Source of the DNA: Furcasterigmium furcatum
Taxonomy: Eukaryota > Ascomycota > Sordariomycetes > Glomerellales > Plectosphaerellaceae
Assembly: GCA_001599815.1 (NCBI GenBank)
Contig: BCIA01000007.1
Span: forward strand, 372,001-436,000
Reading direction: 5' to 3'
Length of the DNA: 64,000 bases
Shown here: positions 44,146 to 54,589 of the stretch, piece by piece
Layout of the letters: each line of letters starts with the position of its first letter
Position numbering within the stretch: the first letter of the stretch is position 1
Made by a program: the position numbers and the translations under genes
The notes under the pieces: generated by a model
The model's input: the letters and a program-made list of their open reading frames with translations, nothing else
Databases searched by the model: none
Told to the model about the DNA's origin: nothing

Positions 44146-45205
44146 ATGCCACAGTTGCCAACCACGATGTCTAAAGTTTCATCGTTTACGGCGGTCTACA
44201 AAACTGTAGACACGCAAGGTATCGATGTTGACATTTACCTGCCTACACTGCGGAACGCCTCCGGACGATGTCCAATCTGTGAGTTCACGTTGACCTTTCG
44301 TCAACCTCATTATTCTTCCAGCACTGACTAAGCTGGTGATATAGTGATCAACATTCATGGCGGTGCATTCATGCTGGGCTCCTCCAAGATGGTCAACGGT
44401 GATCAAGTCCAAGATTGCTTAGACCGAGGTTGGGTGGTGCTGGCGCCCAATCACCGTCTCTGCCCACAGGTGAATCTTCTCGAAGGGCCTATGCGCGACT
44501 GCCGGGATTTATTGGCGTGGATTCAGGATGGAGGACTGGGGCTTGCCATATTAGATCATGTCAAAGACAGCAGCTCCGTGGCACCGGGCCTGGATCTTGA
44601 CCACATCTTTGCCTTTGGCACCTCCTCTGGTGGGACGTTGGCCCTAGCACTGGTAAGTTATGAAGATCATAATGATAGCAAAAATCGCCTGATACTTGGG
44701 CGCCCCATAGGGTTTCGGCGTTCCACGCCCGGTAGCTGGCATCGTCGATATGTACGGCCCATGCAACTTCTCCGACCCATTCTGGGCAACCGAACTGCAA
44801 CATGTGGCCTCTAAAATACCCCCTAGCATCTCCAAGGAGTTTCTCGATCAGATCTATGACGGGACGCCAGTTCCTATCGAAGGCGGCGTCTCGCTGGAGG
44901 GCCAGGTGCAGGGACCACCCGACTTTACCGATCCCCGTCAGGCCTTCGCCATGACGCAGATCGCCAAAGGAAATGTGTTGAATACAATGTATCCATCGGG
45001 CAAATGGGACGAGGTTGATCCTCTGAAGAACATAACCGCAAGCTTCCCGCCCACATTCATCATCCACGGGTGCGCGGATACAATGGTGCCCATCGGATTG
45101 AGTCGAGATCTTTTCCGGGAGCTGCAGGCTTGGGGTGTGAGATGTGGAATGCAAGAGGTTCCCTCAGAGGAACATACATTTGCAGGGAGGATGACGGTAG
45201 GATAA
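44146..45205 (+). CDS. alpha/beta-hydrolase (esterase) with early in-frame stop
   Basis: Exons 44146-44278, 44345-44652 and 44711-45205 give 311 aa. The oxyanion motif INIHGGAFMLG, nucleophile GTSSGG (GxSxG), acid in IIHGCADTMVP and catalytic His in SEEHTFAGRM are all present. After MTVG a TAA stops the frame at 45203-45205, but the same frame continues as VAWELQRKGFDFLQHLP to a TGA at 45257-45259, exactly the sort of terminal helix this family has. The stop thus looks secondary, and the catalytic residues remain intact. Next to a quercetinase-like gene, a fitting role would be hydrolysis of the depside ester formed by flavonol cleavage; that is inference. An alternative ATG lies at 44167. 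Confidence 0.8.
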
Positions 45206-45445
45206 GTAGCCTGGGAGCTACAGAGAAAGGGCTTCGACTTCTTGCAGCATTTACCCTGAGCAAGCCTCCTCAGAGATCGCTCATAAACGGGATCCGGTTT
45301 CTCGAGGTTCAGAATTGTCAATGGTTTCACTATCTTTATTATTGTATGAAACTCCATGAATCAATTCTTGCCAAACGAGTCTTCTACTGGCAAGTACTAT
45401 CTGCATAAGAAGAAACAGAAGTCCTGCAAGTCCTTTTCACCCAGT

Positions 45446-47246
45446 TCACACAGCGAGCCACTTTTTCAGTGAAGTGAGGAACGCAAATGATCTGCGTCGC
45501 TTGTCAACGTGTCGTAGTGAGTCGGGATGACGGCGAGGAAGAGCGTCTTTCGAAGCTCCGATTCCACATGGCTCTTCTTCCACAGCCTTCCTGACCTCCT
45601 CGAACGCGTTATAGCCGTACAGCCAGGGTTGAACCTGAGGACAGGTCCACTTGCTCGGGAACGGGCCGGAGATCTTCTGCCCAAGCTGCGAGAGGAAAAT
45701 TTCGTCGCGGGCTTCCTGCTTAGGTCCGTCGGGCATGTGACACGACTCTCGCTGTAGAATTGTGAGCGGTCGCACTTACAAGAGGTTTCAGGACCATCGC
45801 CAACGCAAACAAGCTTACCTGTCGAAACGTTTCTTTCACGAGAGCATCCCCTCTGCTTTTCCGCAACTTCTCGTACATGCGCAGAGCCTCCGGCAACTGG
45901 GCCTTTGATTGCATATAGCCGAGTAGTAGACCTAGGACAGCCCCGTCTTCGACCGCTGAGTTGGCGCCCTGGGCCAGGTAGGGCAACATGGGATGGCAGG
46001 AGTCGCCGCTGCATGAATGAGAATCCAGGAACGTCGGGTATGCAGAGATGAAACCTACAGGAAAACGACGTTTGACTTCTGGCTCACCCAGTCGGGCAGC
46101 TCTTCAACTATCATGGTCTGTTAGAGCGGAGGCAAGTCCATTAGCGAGCAACACGTGCCCCTTCAACTTACTATGCATCAGCTTCCACTTGACTACTGAA
46201 TCCACCATGCGGAGGAATCGTCCAAGCACGGGATCCCAGCCCTCAAACAGAGCCCGCATCTCTTCGACCGACCCTGGTTGACGGCTCACGCCGGCGGGCA
46301 GGTCATCCGGTACCAAGAGAACAATGTTGTACATTTGCCCGGCACGCAGCGAGTACCCGACGGCATGGGCGCCAGGACCAATCCAGAAGTGCACCGCTGG
46401 ATTTGAAATCCAAACGCGCAAGTCAGGGTCCGTCACCTGGTCGAGGTCAAGGACCACGCGGTACGCCAGGTCACCTGTAGGCTTTGGCGAAATCTTGTTG
46501 CCAGGCAGCAAACTGCGACACTTCGACCACAGCCCATCAGCTGCGATAATGAGCTCGCATTTCACCCTGACGCCGGACTCGGTATGAATTTCGGTCTCAT
46601 CAAAGTCGATTGACTCAACCCTCTGACCAAGCTCGAAGCGGACACCCAGAGCCTTTGCTCGGTCGAAAAGCGATAGCTGGAGGTCAACTCTGTGCATATC
46701 AAGGAACGGAGCGCCGTACTTGCGGCGGATATTCTTGTCGAAATCGCGTTCCATAGCGAGAACTTGGCCCGAATATCTATGGACCATAAGGGCAGCCGGT
46801 TCTGCGGCAGATGCCCAGAAGGAGTCTGGCATCTGCCACTCTTGGAGTATGCGGGTACAGTTGGGTGTCAATTGGAGACCGGCGCCGACCTGCAAAGCTT
46901 CGATCAATTTGAGAACAGAATTGAATGAGGAGGCAATTGTGCGTACCTCGAGAAGCTCCTTGGCTGCCTCGAAGACGGTCACATTGTGACCAGCGAGCCT
47001 TGTAGCGATGGCAGCCGACAGTCCGCCAAGCCCAGCCCCGATGATGATGATATTGAGTTGCTCAGGACACGTAGGCAGCGAGAGCGAGGGCGCCTTGTAT
47101 CGGCCATTGTCGTCAAAAAGATTCTGGGAAGTGCCTGGGCTGACCATGATGGGCGTTTGGCATTGGCATTCGCAGGTGCTGCACTGCTCAACAACACGAA
47201 TGCACGCGGCCTCTTGGTCGATTAAAGGAAAGTTACCAGGTTGCAT
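45446..47246 (-). CDS. FAD-dependent aromatic-ring monooxygenase (salicylate hydroxylase-like)
   Basis: Five exons (46947-47246, 46172-46889, 46059-46107, 45819-46008, 45446-45751) give 520 aa. The FAD dinucleotide motif IIIGAGLGGLSAAIA lies near residue 66, the DG motif in IIAADGLWSKCR, and the GD motif GDSCHPMLPYLAQGANSAVE is formed when exon 4 follows the tiny exon 3. The 57-nt first intron (46890-46946) has no stop and keeps frame, so it is easily missed; splicing joins AKELLE to VGAGLQLTPN, the family sequence. Such class A flavoprotein hydroxylases act on salicylate, protocatechuate-like and related acids, products expected from flavonoid breakdown. The start may be at 47147 rather than 47246. 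It shares a 329-bp upstream region with the small gene at 47576. Confidence 0.85.
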
Positions 47247-47575
47247 ACCCTATTGGGAATCCGGGTAGTCCCCATGACGCCCCCGACTTTTCCGAGTTGG
47301 AGGCCGCCATCTTGATGGAAGCCTAACCACACGATCCGGACGTGGTGTGCCTGAAGGTGTGTGGCACAAACAGCCGCGAACCGGAAGATCCGGGGCCATT
47401 TGCGCCTCACACCGTGGCAACTGGGATATGCTGAACACAATCTCGGAAAACCCGGGTACGTTTGGCAGGGATGGCTGCGGGGGTATTTAGCCCCCATCTA
47501 CACAAGCTACCTATAGAGAGCAGGAGAGTTTCGGCCCAAGCCTCCCATCCACCGCGCGTGCCTCTCAATCCCATC
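47247..47575. promoter_or_regulatory. divergent promoter of the monooxygenase and small-protein genes
   Basis: Short spacer between two divergent starts (47246 minus, 47576 plus), implying joint control. No site assigned. Confidence 0.4.
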
Positions 47576-47989
47576 ATGGCACCCAAGGGACCCTTTCGAC
47601 TGGTGACGGTCAACACGGCGCCTGAAAGGGCCAAGAGATTGGTCGGGCGCGTTGTCGAGGTGCTACGAGACGATTTTACAATCGAGCACGTGGCGAATTG
47701 CGAGAGTACGTTAGGTCTCTTACAACCCTTGTGGCGAAGCAAAACATCTGATTAGCATGTGTAGGCATATCGGAAGTCGAACCTACGGTTAAGCGGCACC
47801 AGCCGGATGTGTTGGTGAGTTCAAATAGGGATCGACAGAGCCGCATCTTCACGACCAAGTCCAACTGACGCCCGTGGCCCGCAGTTTTCTGCCTCTATGT
47901 GGTCAGCAGAGGAGGCGGCAGAGATCCATGGGATAGCAAAGTCGATTGTGCCTCATGTCAAGTTACATAGCATCCCGCAAGGCTTGTAA
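47576..47989 (+). CDS. small unrecognised alpha/beta protein with early in-frame stop
   Basis: Exons 47576-47705, 47765-47814 and 47885-47989 give 94 aa, with consistent phases and good splice sites. The predicted pattern alternates strands and helices: FRLVTVN, APERAKRLVGRVVEVL, TIEHVAN, ISEVEPTVKRHQ, DVLFSAS, AEEAAEIHGIAKS, VKLHSIP. This suggests a Rossmann- or flavodoxin-like fold. I do not recognise the family. The TAA at 47987-47989 is followed in the same frame by VEQGPDAVVQHLLEEVPKLL to a TAG at 48053-48055, a natural last helix, so the stop looks like a secondary lesion. The protein lies between the monooxygenase and the GH5 gene and may be part of the same pathway. Confidence 0.6.
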
Positions 47990-48150
47990 GTTGAACAGGG
48001 GCCGGACGCTGTTGTCCAGCATCTATTAGAGGAAGTGCCGAAGCTGTTAAAATAGACGCACTGCGCGGGCCATGGCTGTGACTTGTCGCCTGGTGAGACT
48101 TGTAGGGCTGATACACCTGCGCCAGCGTGTTCAAATAGTATCGTCTGCTT

Positions 48151-49170
48151 TCAGCAAGCATTGCGGCGGCCCCAACCGTGGAAGAGACGCCGCAGACCGG
48201 AGGCGCTGGGCGTGGTCAGGGTCAAGTCGGTACCAGTGCCCTCCATCTTCTGGATCGCATAATGGTCATCGTCTTGACCTGCGGTGATCTTGCCCCCGAG
48301 TGCTGGCCAGTAGGTTGAGCCAATACTCATTTCGCGCATGGATTCGGTCACGGCGCGGAAGTACCGAACAAAGTTTTCGCTGCTGTCGGGGTCGCCGTAG
48401 TCGAAGCCAGTGTCCATCGGCGCGCCAAACTCAGTTGTGACAATTCGCGACGCGCAATCACCCACGCCATGCTGATAGACCTCGAGCCAGCCATCGTAAG
48501 TAGTCACGTCCCTACGCATGAATACGTAAACGTGATGGGATACCAAGGTCCCGTCGAAGCGGCTGTCTGCGCAGATTGGCTTGGCGTCCTGGGAGTAACC
48601 AGTCCCGCCGATGAGAACTCGCTCTTTGGGGATGAATGAGTATCTCTCAATCCAATCGGCGGCAACATCTTTCCAAGCCTCGGCGCTGTAGCCATGGGGT
48701 TCGTTCATCGGCTCGAAATGGATCAGGCTGTCGTTGCCGTACTGGTCGACCACGATATCCCACATCGCGTTCCAAGCGTCCAAGTCAACAATCTTGCCTT
48801 CCGAAGCAGCACCATCTTCCCAATAAGCCAGAATGACTTTGAAGTCGTGGTCAGAGGCTGCATCGATGACGCCGGAGTAGGCATCCCACCAAGTAGATTC
48901 GGCGGTGTGTGTGTTCACCGGTAGTCGAATGGTGTTGATGCCGAGGTTGTCCTCAAACGCAGTGTAGATGACGTCGGCTTTGGCTCTGACAGTCTCGTAG
49001 TCGTCAGATTCATCCAAGCCGTGAAGAACGAGGATGTCTTCAACAAAGTTGTCCCCGAGAACAGCCCAGTTCACACCCTGGAAATCGCTGGTGTCGGCGC
49101 TGGCTAACGATGCAACTGTCAATGAGGCTAGCCCGCTGATTAGGAGACGGTTGGAAGAGATAGTCGGCAT
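48151..49170 (-). CDS. secreted GH5-family glycoside hydrolase
   Basis: Single exon; the ATG at 49170 gives 339 aa starting with a signal peptide (MPTISSNRLLISGLASLTVASLASA). GH5 landmarks: NTIRLPVN (conserved Arg), HFEPMNEPHGY (Asn-Glu acid/base), VSHHVYVF (His-x-Tyr) and VTTEFGAP (nucleophile Glu). The N-terminal FQGVNWAVLGDNF is also typical. GH5 is diverse: cellulases, mannanases, and in Aspergillus rutinosidase, which releases rutinose from rutin. The subfamily cannot be settled by eye. Position next to flavonoid-type genes makes a diglycosidase role attractive but unproven. An upstream ATG at 49212 would put 14 residues before the signal peptide. Confidence 0.85.
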   Translation of the reverse strand: MPTISSNRLLISGLASLTVASLASADTSDFQGVNWAVLGDNFVEDILVLHGLDESDDYETVRAKADVIYTAFEDNLGINTIRLPVNTHTAESTWWDAYSGVIDAASDHDFKVILAYWEDGAASEGKIVDLDAWNAMWDIVVDQYGNDSLIHFEPMNEPHGYSAEAWKDVAADWIERYSFIPKERVLIGGTGYSQDAKPICADSRFDGTLVSHHVYVFMRRDVTTYDGWLEVYQHGVGDCASRIVTTEFGAPMDTGFDYGDPDSSENFVRYFRAVTESMREMSIGSTYWPALGGKITAGQDDDHYAIQKMEGTGTDLTLTTPSASGLRRLFHGWGRRNAC

Positions 49171-50226
49171 AATGTTGATTGATCTTTGAGGGAACGGTGT
49201 TAAGGTTTGCAAAGTCCGAGCCGATTCAGTTGAAACATGTAAATGTGTTGAGCTCCTCTGTCCAGTAGACCACGGCTTTCAGAATCAGGATTACTCAATT
49301 AATACATGACAATCACCCCTTCGAAGGACGCTCGGCATCGGGTATCAGGACGTGACTCTATCCGATCTTCTTTTCGGACCGCTGTAAGTAGCCCCGACAA
49401 ATGGGCCGGGTTCATAAGTATGAGCAGATTTGAATGGGCGGTTGCTGCCCGAGGCTGCCGAGTTTGCCAATCGATGGGAATCTACGCCCCATGTTCCCTC
49501 CACTCCCCACCACCTGTCCCCACGGGGAGCTCTGAGAGTGTGGCACAAACCCGCCTCCCCCTCCTTTCCTTCAAGCAGGCAATGGAGCCCGGTCACCGAA
49601 CGGCCGATCGGGCGCGGCGATCCACCGGCGCCCGACGTAGAAGACGCCCGCCCCGTCTCTTAACACAACCAATCGTATTCAAGGTGGAACTGGTGACGGG
49701 GAACATTTCCCATTGTATCTGGGGCAGTCAAACGCGGGGAAACCACATCGTACTCTAGATAGCCAATGTTAACGATACGGTGCCACGTGCCTTTCCTCTT
49801 TTGGATCGTTTCAACGAGGTGGCATGTCGTTCTAACCTCCTTTCCAATGCCAGGCCGCAGATCATTATCATTGTGGTCGAACGATGTGAGCGTCGGGCTA
49901 TTGTCGTGCGTCGGGCTATTGTCGTGCGTCGAATCGCCCGACGCCCGCCAGCCTGGTTTGGCAGCCCTGGGGTGAACCCCAGATCCACGCGCTCTCTAGC
50001 GGGCCAGCCATGCATTGTGTTATTGGGGTACTTACTTACCTAGGTATGATACGGTGCGTGGTGGGGCATTGCCCAGTCGTGGCATGCGCAGCAATCCCCC
50101 GGTCGGCCGATACCCCAGGACGAGAATCGTTCGAGGATATATCAAAACAACCCCTCAGCGTCTTCATCCGCCACTTTGCCTCCTGCTTCATGCCACTGCG
50201 CTCGATCCATCAACCCAAGAGTCATC
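49171..50226. other. divergent intergenic region with short repeat
   Basis: Between the GH5 gene (minus) and the MFS gene (plus); likely promoters of both. Contains the short tandem repeat listed separately. No gene seen. Confidence 0.5.
49890..49931. repeat. 18-bp tandem repeat
   Basis: The unit GCGTCGGGCTATTGTCGT occurs twice in full (49890-49907, 49908-49925) plus a partial third copy. The following GCCCGACG is the inverse of CGTCGGGC and could form a hairpin with it. Confidence 0.7.
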
Positions 50227-52001
50227 ATGGCGGCCACTCACAACAAGAACGCCCAGACGGGCTCCGCGGACCCTATGATCCAGAAGATCGCGCAGGAAGA
50301 TCCAGTTGCGTGGTACAAGAAGCCCAACCTGCGCTACCTCTACATCTTGCTGTTTCCGACCTGTATGGCCATGGAGTTGACCTCGGGTTTCGACGGCCAA
50401 ATGGTCAACGCTCTCCAAATCGTGCCCGCGTGGCAAGAGTGTACGCGACAAAGTTCATAATTTGCGAGTGCCCCTAAGCTGACACGGAGCCAGATTTTGC
50501 TGATGGACCCGACGGTCAATTAAGCGGCACAATGAGAGGTCTCATCGCCTCTGTATACTGGATCGGTGGTGCCCTCGCTTTCCCCTTCATCGGCATCATC
50601 AACGACAGGTTCGGTAGACGTTGGTCTATCTTTGTATGCTCGGCCATCATGATTGCCGGCGCCATCATCCAAGGCTTCTCTGTCAATGGTTTGTACAGCT
50701 CTTCTCGAATGCGTCATCGTCCAATGTCGAGACTGACTCTGTTGTTCTACTAGTTGGCATGTACATCTTCGCCCGTATCTTACTAGGCTTTGGCTTTGCG
50801 CCTGCCTCCGTGTCAGCTGCAGCACTGCTCGGAGAGCTGGGCTACCCTAAGGAAAGACCCTTCCTTACCACATTCATGGCTATCTCTCTTTATCCCGGCA
50901 TGATTCTAGCTGCCGGGATCTGCTTCGGCACGAATAACATCCCGGGAGATAACTCGTGGAGAATCCCTTCATGGCTTCAGGCCGTGCCCTCCCTGATCCA
51001 GCTGGTTCTATGCCTCTTTATCCCCGAGAGTCCGCGATGGCTTATTGCCCACGATCGCCACGACGAAGCCTTCGCTATCCTCGCAAAGTATCATGCTGAG
51101 GGTGATACCGAATCTGACTTTGTTAAAGCCGAATTTGCCCATATGCGTACCACTATCGAGCTCGAAATGGGGTTCTCAAAGCGATCCTACCTCGACCTAC
51201 TTCGCACCAGTGGCATGCGTCGCCGTACTCTGGTAGCAATTGGCGTCGGCTTTTTCAAGCAGTGTTCCGGCAATACCCTCGTCTCTTACTTTCTCAGCCA
51301 GATCCTCGATATGATTGGTATTACCAATTCCACCACAAAACAGACAATCAACCTATCGCTCTCATGCTTTAGCTTGGTTTGCGCTGTGCCTATCGTCATG
51401 TACTGCGTCGATATGAGTCGCGTTAAGACCGCATACATAAGCTCGACGGGTATGCTGGCCGTGTTTATAGCGTGGACTATCGCCATGCAGCAATCCTTAG
51501 AGGCCACGGATCAGGGTAACGTCAACAATGCGGCTAACATGGCTGTCATGGTCTTCATCTTTCTCTACAAGCCGGCGTACCAGATCTTCTATAACGCCAT
51601 GGTTTTCAGTCAGTGCCCTCGCTCCCCCATCATGCTCTTCCACCTGCCATACTAACAATCGAATAGCCTACATGGTTGAAATTTGGCCCTACGCTGAACG
51701 CTCACGTGGTCTTGCTGTCCACAAAGTCGTAACCGTTCTTGCCGCGGCAGCGTCGACATTTATCAACCCTATCGGTCTAGAGGATATCGGGTGGTACTTC
51801 TTCCTTGTGTATATTGTGATCCTCGCTTCTGAGATCGTCTTTGTGTACTTCTTCTTTCCAGAGACACACGGACGGACGCTCGAGGAACTTAGTTTCCTAT
51901 TCGAGGATAAGGCTCTCGCGGAGGCCGCGAACGATGCTGCTGCCATGGCCGTCAAGGGAAATGTCGATCAAGTGGAAGTATCCGGTCAGGCTAAGGTGTA
52001 A
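50227..52001 (+). CDS. MFS sugar transporter (sugar porter family)
   Basis: Exons 50227-50440, 50494-50688, 50754-51608 and 51667-52001 give 532 aa with about 12 membrane segments. Sugar-porter signatures: GFDGQMVNALQ in helix 1, NDRFGRRWSIF between helices 2 and 3, IPESPRWLI before the central loop, YMVEIWPYAERSRG formed across intron 3, and FFPETHGRTLEEL at the end. The closest type by eye is the fungal lactose/hexose permease group. It probably imports sugars released by the glycosidases nearby, for example rhamnose, rutinose or glucose; the substrate is inferred. It is clearly related to the MFS gene at 59475 (shared WYKxxNLRxLY start). Confidence 0.9.
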
Positions 52002-53065
52002 ACAGCACATGGCATCATAGATCCACACCTGCTCTGGACTATAACTGTAAGACACAACGTTGCAAGAAGTCCGCTGTTGCGAAAACACGCACAGTATCTC
52101 ATTGGTTTGAGGTTAGCTAAATACTCGGAATCAAATTACAGTTACTCGCGTGGCAACTGAGGTTTATAAGAAGATCAAACCTCTTCACAATGGCCCGAGA
52201 AACATGAGACGCCTATGCATACCCCTCCCGCTTGTTTCAACGGGGATGGAATTAATTAGTCCGATTTGTGTGAGTTTTTTCAACTCTCTTCGCGTAGTAC
52301 CGCAGGTGTGCGGCTAGCAGCTCAATGACGAATACCCAGCTGGCAGCATATGAGTGCGCCAGAGACAACCGCCGCCAGTGCCAAAAGCAGAATCAAGTCT
52401 CACTGTATGCGTTCGATCAAGCGGGTACGGACGAGCTTATGGTGCTTGGGTTCTGCTCCCGTGTTTCTGGCAGACTGTGCGACGACTTTATGGGAAAGGT
52501 TTTCCCGGTCGTCACCGTCTAGAAGTATTAGCTTAGAGGTACCTAGTGACCTTAATGGGTAAAAGTATTGAAAACTACAAAACTTCCACGTTTATCCAAT
52601 TCTGACGCTTCTTGACTTTGTCGGTATGCTTCCTATCGCCCCTTTGGGCGTCCCTCGCCGAATATTCATTAGGCTCGTAGCGATTAAGGCGAGCTCGATC
52701 AATGGCTCCGAGGATTTTCTCCATCTCCTAGGTGTAAGGGAACAGAACTTGTCGTGGTAGGGATCAGATGAAGTGATGGATGGATGAGTGGTTGAGGGTG
52801 GGCGTTTGTGCCGTGGACGGCTCGACAGCTAAAGAACAAATTTCCGGTGGCCGGGACAATGGCCACAATAGCAGGCACGCGGAGATTGGAAACGCTTGAG
52901 GCGTCAATAAGGTGGACCGCGCCATTTTTCGACAAGTCACCCTCGAGTCACCACTGTCACCTCCCAGGTCACCCAGATCACCCAAGGGCTCACGCTGATC
53001 ACCCAGCCTGACACCCGCCTGAGTGATATAAAGCGGCGGCACGAGGTGAGCACCGGGCGAGCTTT
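52002..53065. other. intergenic region
   Basis: No convincing gene. Near 52930-53030 the sequence is rich in TCACC/GTCACC words; no function is assigned. Confidence 0.45.
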
Positions 53066-53545
53066 TTACACAGCTTTGTCGTGTTGTTGTCCCATCTCGG
53101 ACACGTACGTCTGTGTAGTCGAGAGGACACCGCCAACGGCGAAACCGGTGACGATCTTGGCTGCAAGGAAATGCGCAGGAGTATGGGAAAGATACGCTGC
53201 AGCAATACCTGCAGAAATGATGACAATGCCCATGAGGAATCCGGCTCGTCGACCAAACGCATCCTGCACGAATCCCGCGGCGACGGATCCCACGAGCTGC
53301 ATCACGTTGAAGCTAGCATTCCAGGCGGCCTGCCAGGACGCCGGGATGATGAGCTCGCCGCCGACGGCTGATGCAAATGTCATTCTGGAAAGCACCGCCG
53401 ACATTAGCAGGGTCGCCAGAATCCGGCCCGGGTGTTGCAATAAGGCACTGGATGGGTCAGAGAACGTACTGGAAGGCCGGCATGGCAAGACAGACGGACA
53501 AGGCGAGGTTCTCGTAGCCTACCAATGTCGATCCGACTATCCAAC
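53066..53545 (-). pseudogene. truncated MFS transporter fragment
   Basis: The minus strand first reads GSTLVGYENLALSVCLAMPA (helix 1 of a sugar porter), then after a possible intron at a GTACGT donor continues IIPASWQAAWNASFNVMQLV, GFVQDAFGRRAGFLMG and AKIVTGFAVGGVLSTTQTYV (helices 2-4). It ends abruptly at a stop near 53066, so helices 5-12 are missing, and no start is seen. It belongs to a maltose-permease-like group distinct from the two intact porters. It abuts the truncated GH78 fragment head to head. Confidence 0.75.
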
Positions 53546-53559
53546 AAGATTCAAGTCAG

Positions 53560-54386
53560 TGTACAAAATCTTTGATCCTTACTTGGAGGCTGCGAGCACT
53601 CACTATTGGCGTACAATGTCCAGAGAACCGCCTTGGGATTGCGCTGGATGCATTGCCAGGCTCGTTACGCATCTTTGGGACGAAAATCTGGGATTTATGC
53701 AGATGGGCTCGTCCCTCCCAGCCGGGGGATTCTGCCAGGATGTCAACGCCTATGCCCTCACCCAAGGCCTATTCCCAGCCTCGGACAAGGTCATCGACAG
53801 GCTGTCAAGTTTCCCCAGCAAGTTTCCTCCCGCATTCCAAGGCCTCGCGCACTGGGACAACGCAGGCGTCGCGAGTCCCTACGCATCAGGCTTCGCTGTT
53901 GAGGCACTTTTCAGCGCGGGCAGGGGGCGCGCTGCCCTGGAGCTTGTCCGGGTCGTTTGGGGAGCTATGGCGAATCGAAGTAGCCCGGATTACTCCGGGG
54001 CGCACTGGGAGGCAATGAAATTAGACGGGTCACCATTCAATCACGACGTGAGCCTGGCACACGGATGGTCTACGTGGCCGGTGTTCCTGCTGCCCCGCTA
54101 CCTCGCCGGGCTGCACCCGGCTGAGCCAGGGTGGAAGGCCATCGCCATCGAGCCCGTTCTTGCCGACTTGGATTTAGTCCATTGTTCCCTGGACACGGTC
54201 GCGGGTCGAGTGGAGGTGTCTGTGACGTTGGAGGTGGGCAGGTTGCGAGGCGAGATTGTTGCTATGATTCCGCGCGGAACCACGGCGTCCATTAAACTAT
54301 CAGGCTCTTGGAAAGTAGTTCAAGACGCCGCGGAAATCATCGGTACTGGGTCCCATGTGACCAGGCGGTTCCGGAAGGAGGCCTGA
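53560..54386 (+). pseudogene. truncated GH78 alpha-L-rhamnosidase, C-terminal part
   Basis: The frame to the TGA at 54386 carries the last part of the GH78 (alpha/alpha)6 barrel and the C-terminal beta domain: LWDENLGFMQMGSSLPAGGF, DVNAYALTQGLFP, PYASGFAVEALF, SLAHGWSTWPVFLLPRYLAG and PGWKAIAIEPVL. The N-terminal domains and the catalytic acid region are absent, and upstream the frame runs into the antisense of the MFS fragment. The first internal Met is at 53697. It could be translated, but would lack the active site. It supports rhamnoside use as a past theme of the cluster. Confidence 0.75.
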
Positions 54387-54589
54387 GACGGTAGCGGGCA
54401 GCACGGTCTTGGGAGCAGAGATTGTGACTCGGCTTAGCATGCGGCACCATCTCATGAAGCAATCGCTAGACAGCCCCCTGGAACTGTTTTATGTCGACCC
54501 GAACCTGGTATCTTACTCCTTTACAATTGCGTCGCGGAACACTCATCTATTGAATATAAGTAGAGCAGAGGGGCTATATGAATGTGCCC

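Noticed and set aside
47987..48000. A 13-nt intron GTAAGTTGAACAG removing the stop in the small gene
   Set aside because: Too short to splice, and its removal breaks the downstream frame.
53046..54386. A single 446-aa plus-strand gene
   Set aside because: Its first about 150 residues are antisense to transporter helices; only the later part is GH78 sequence.
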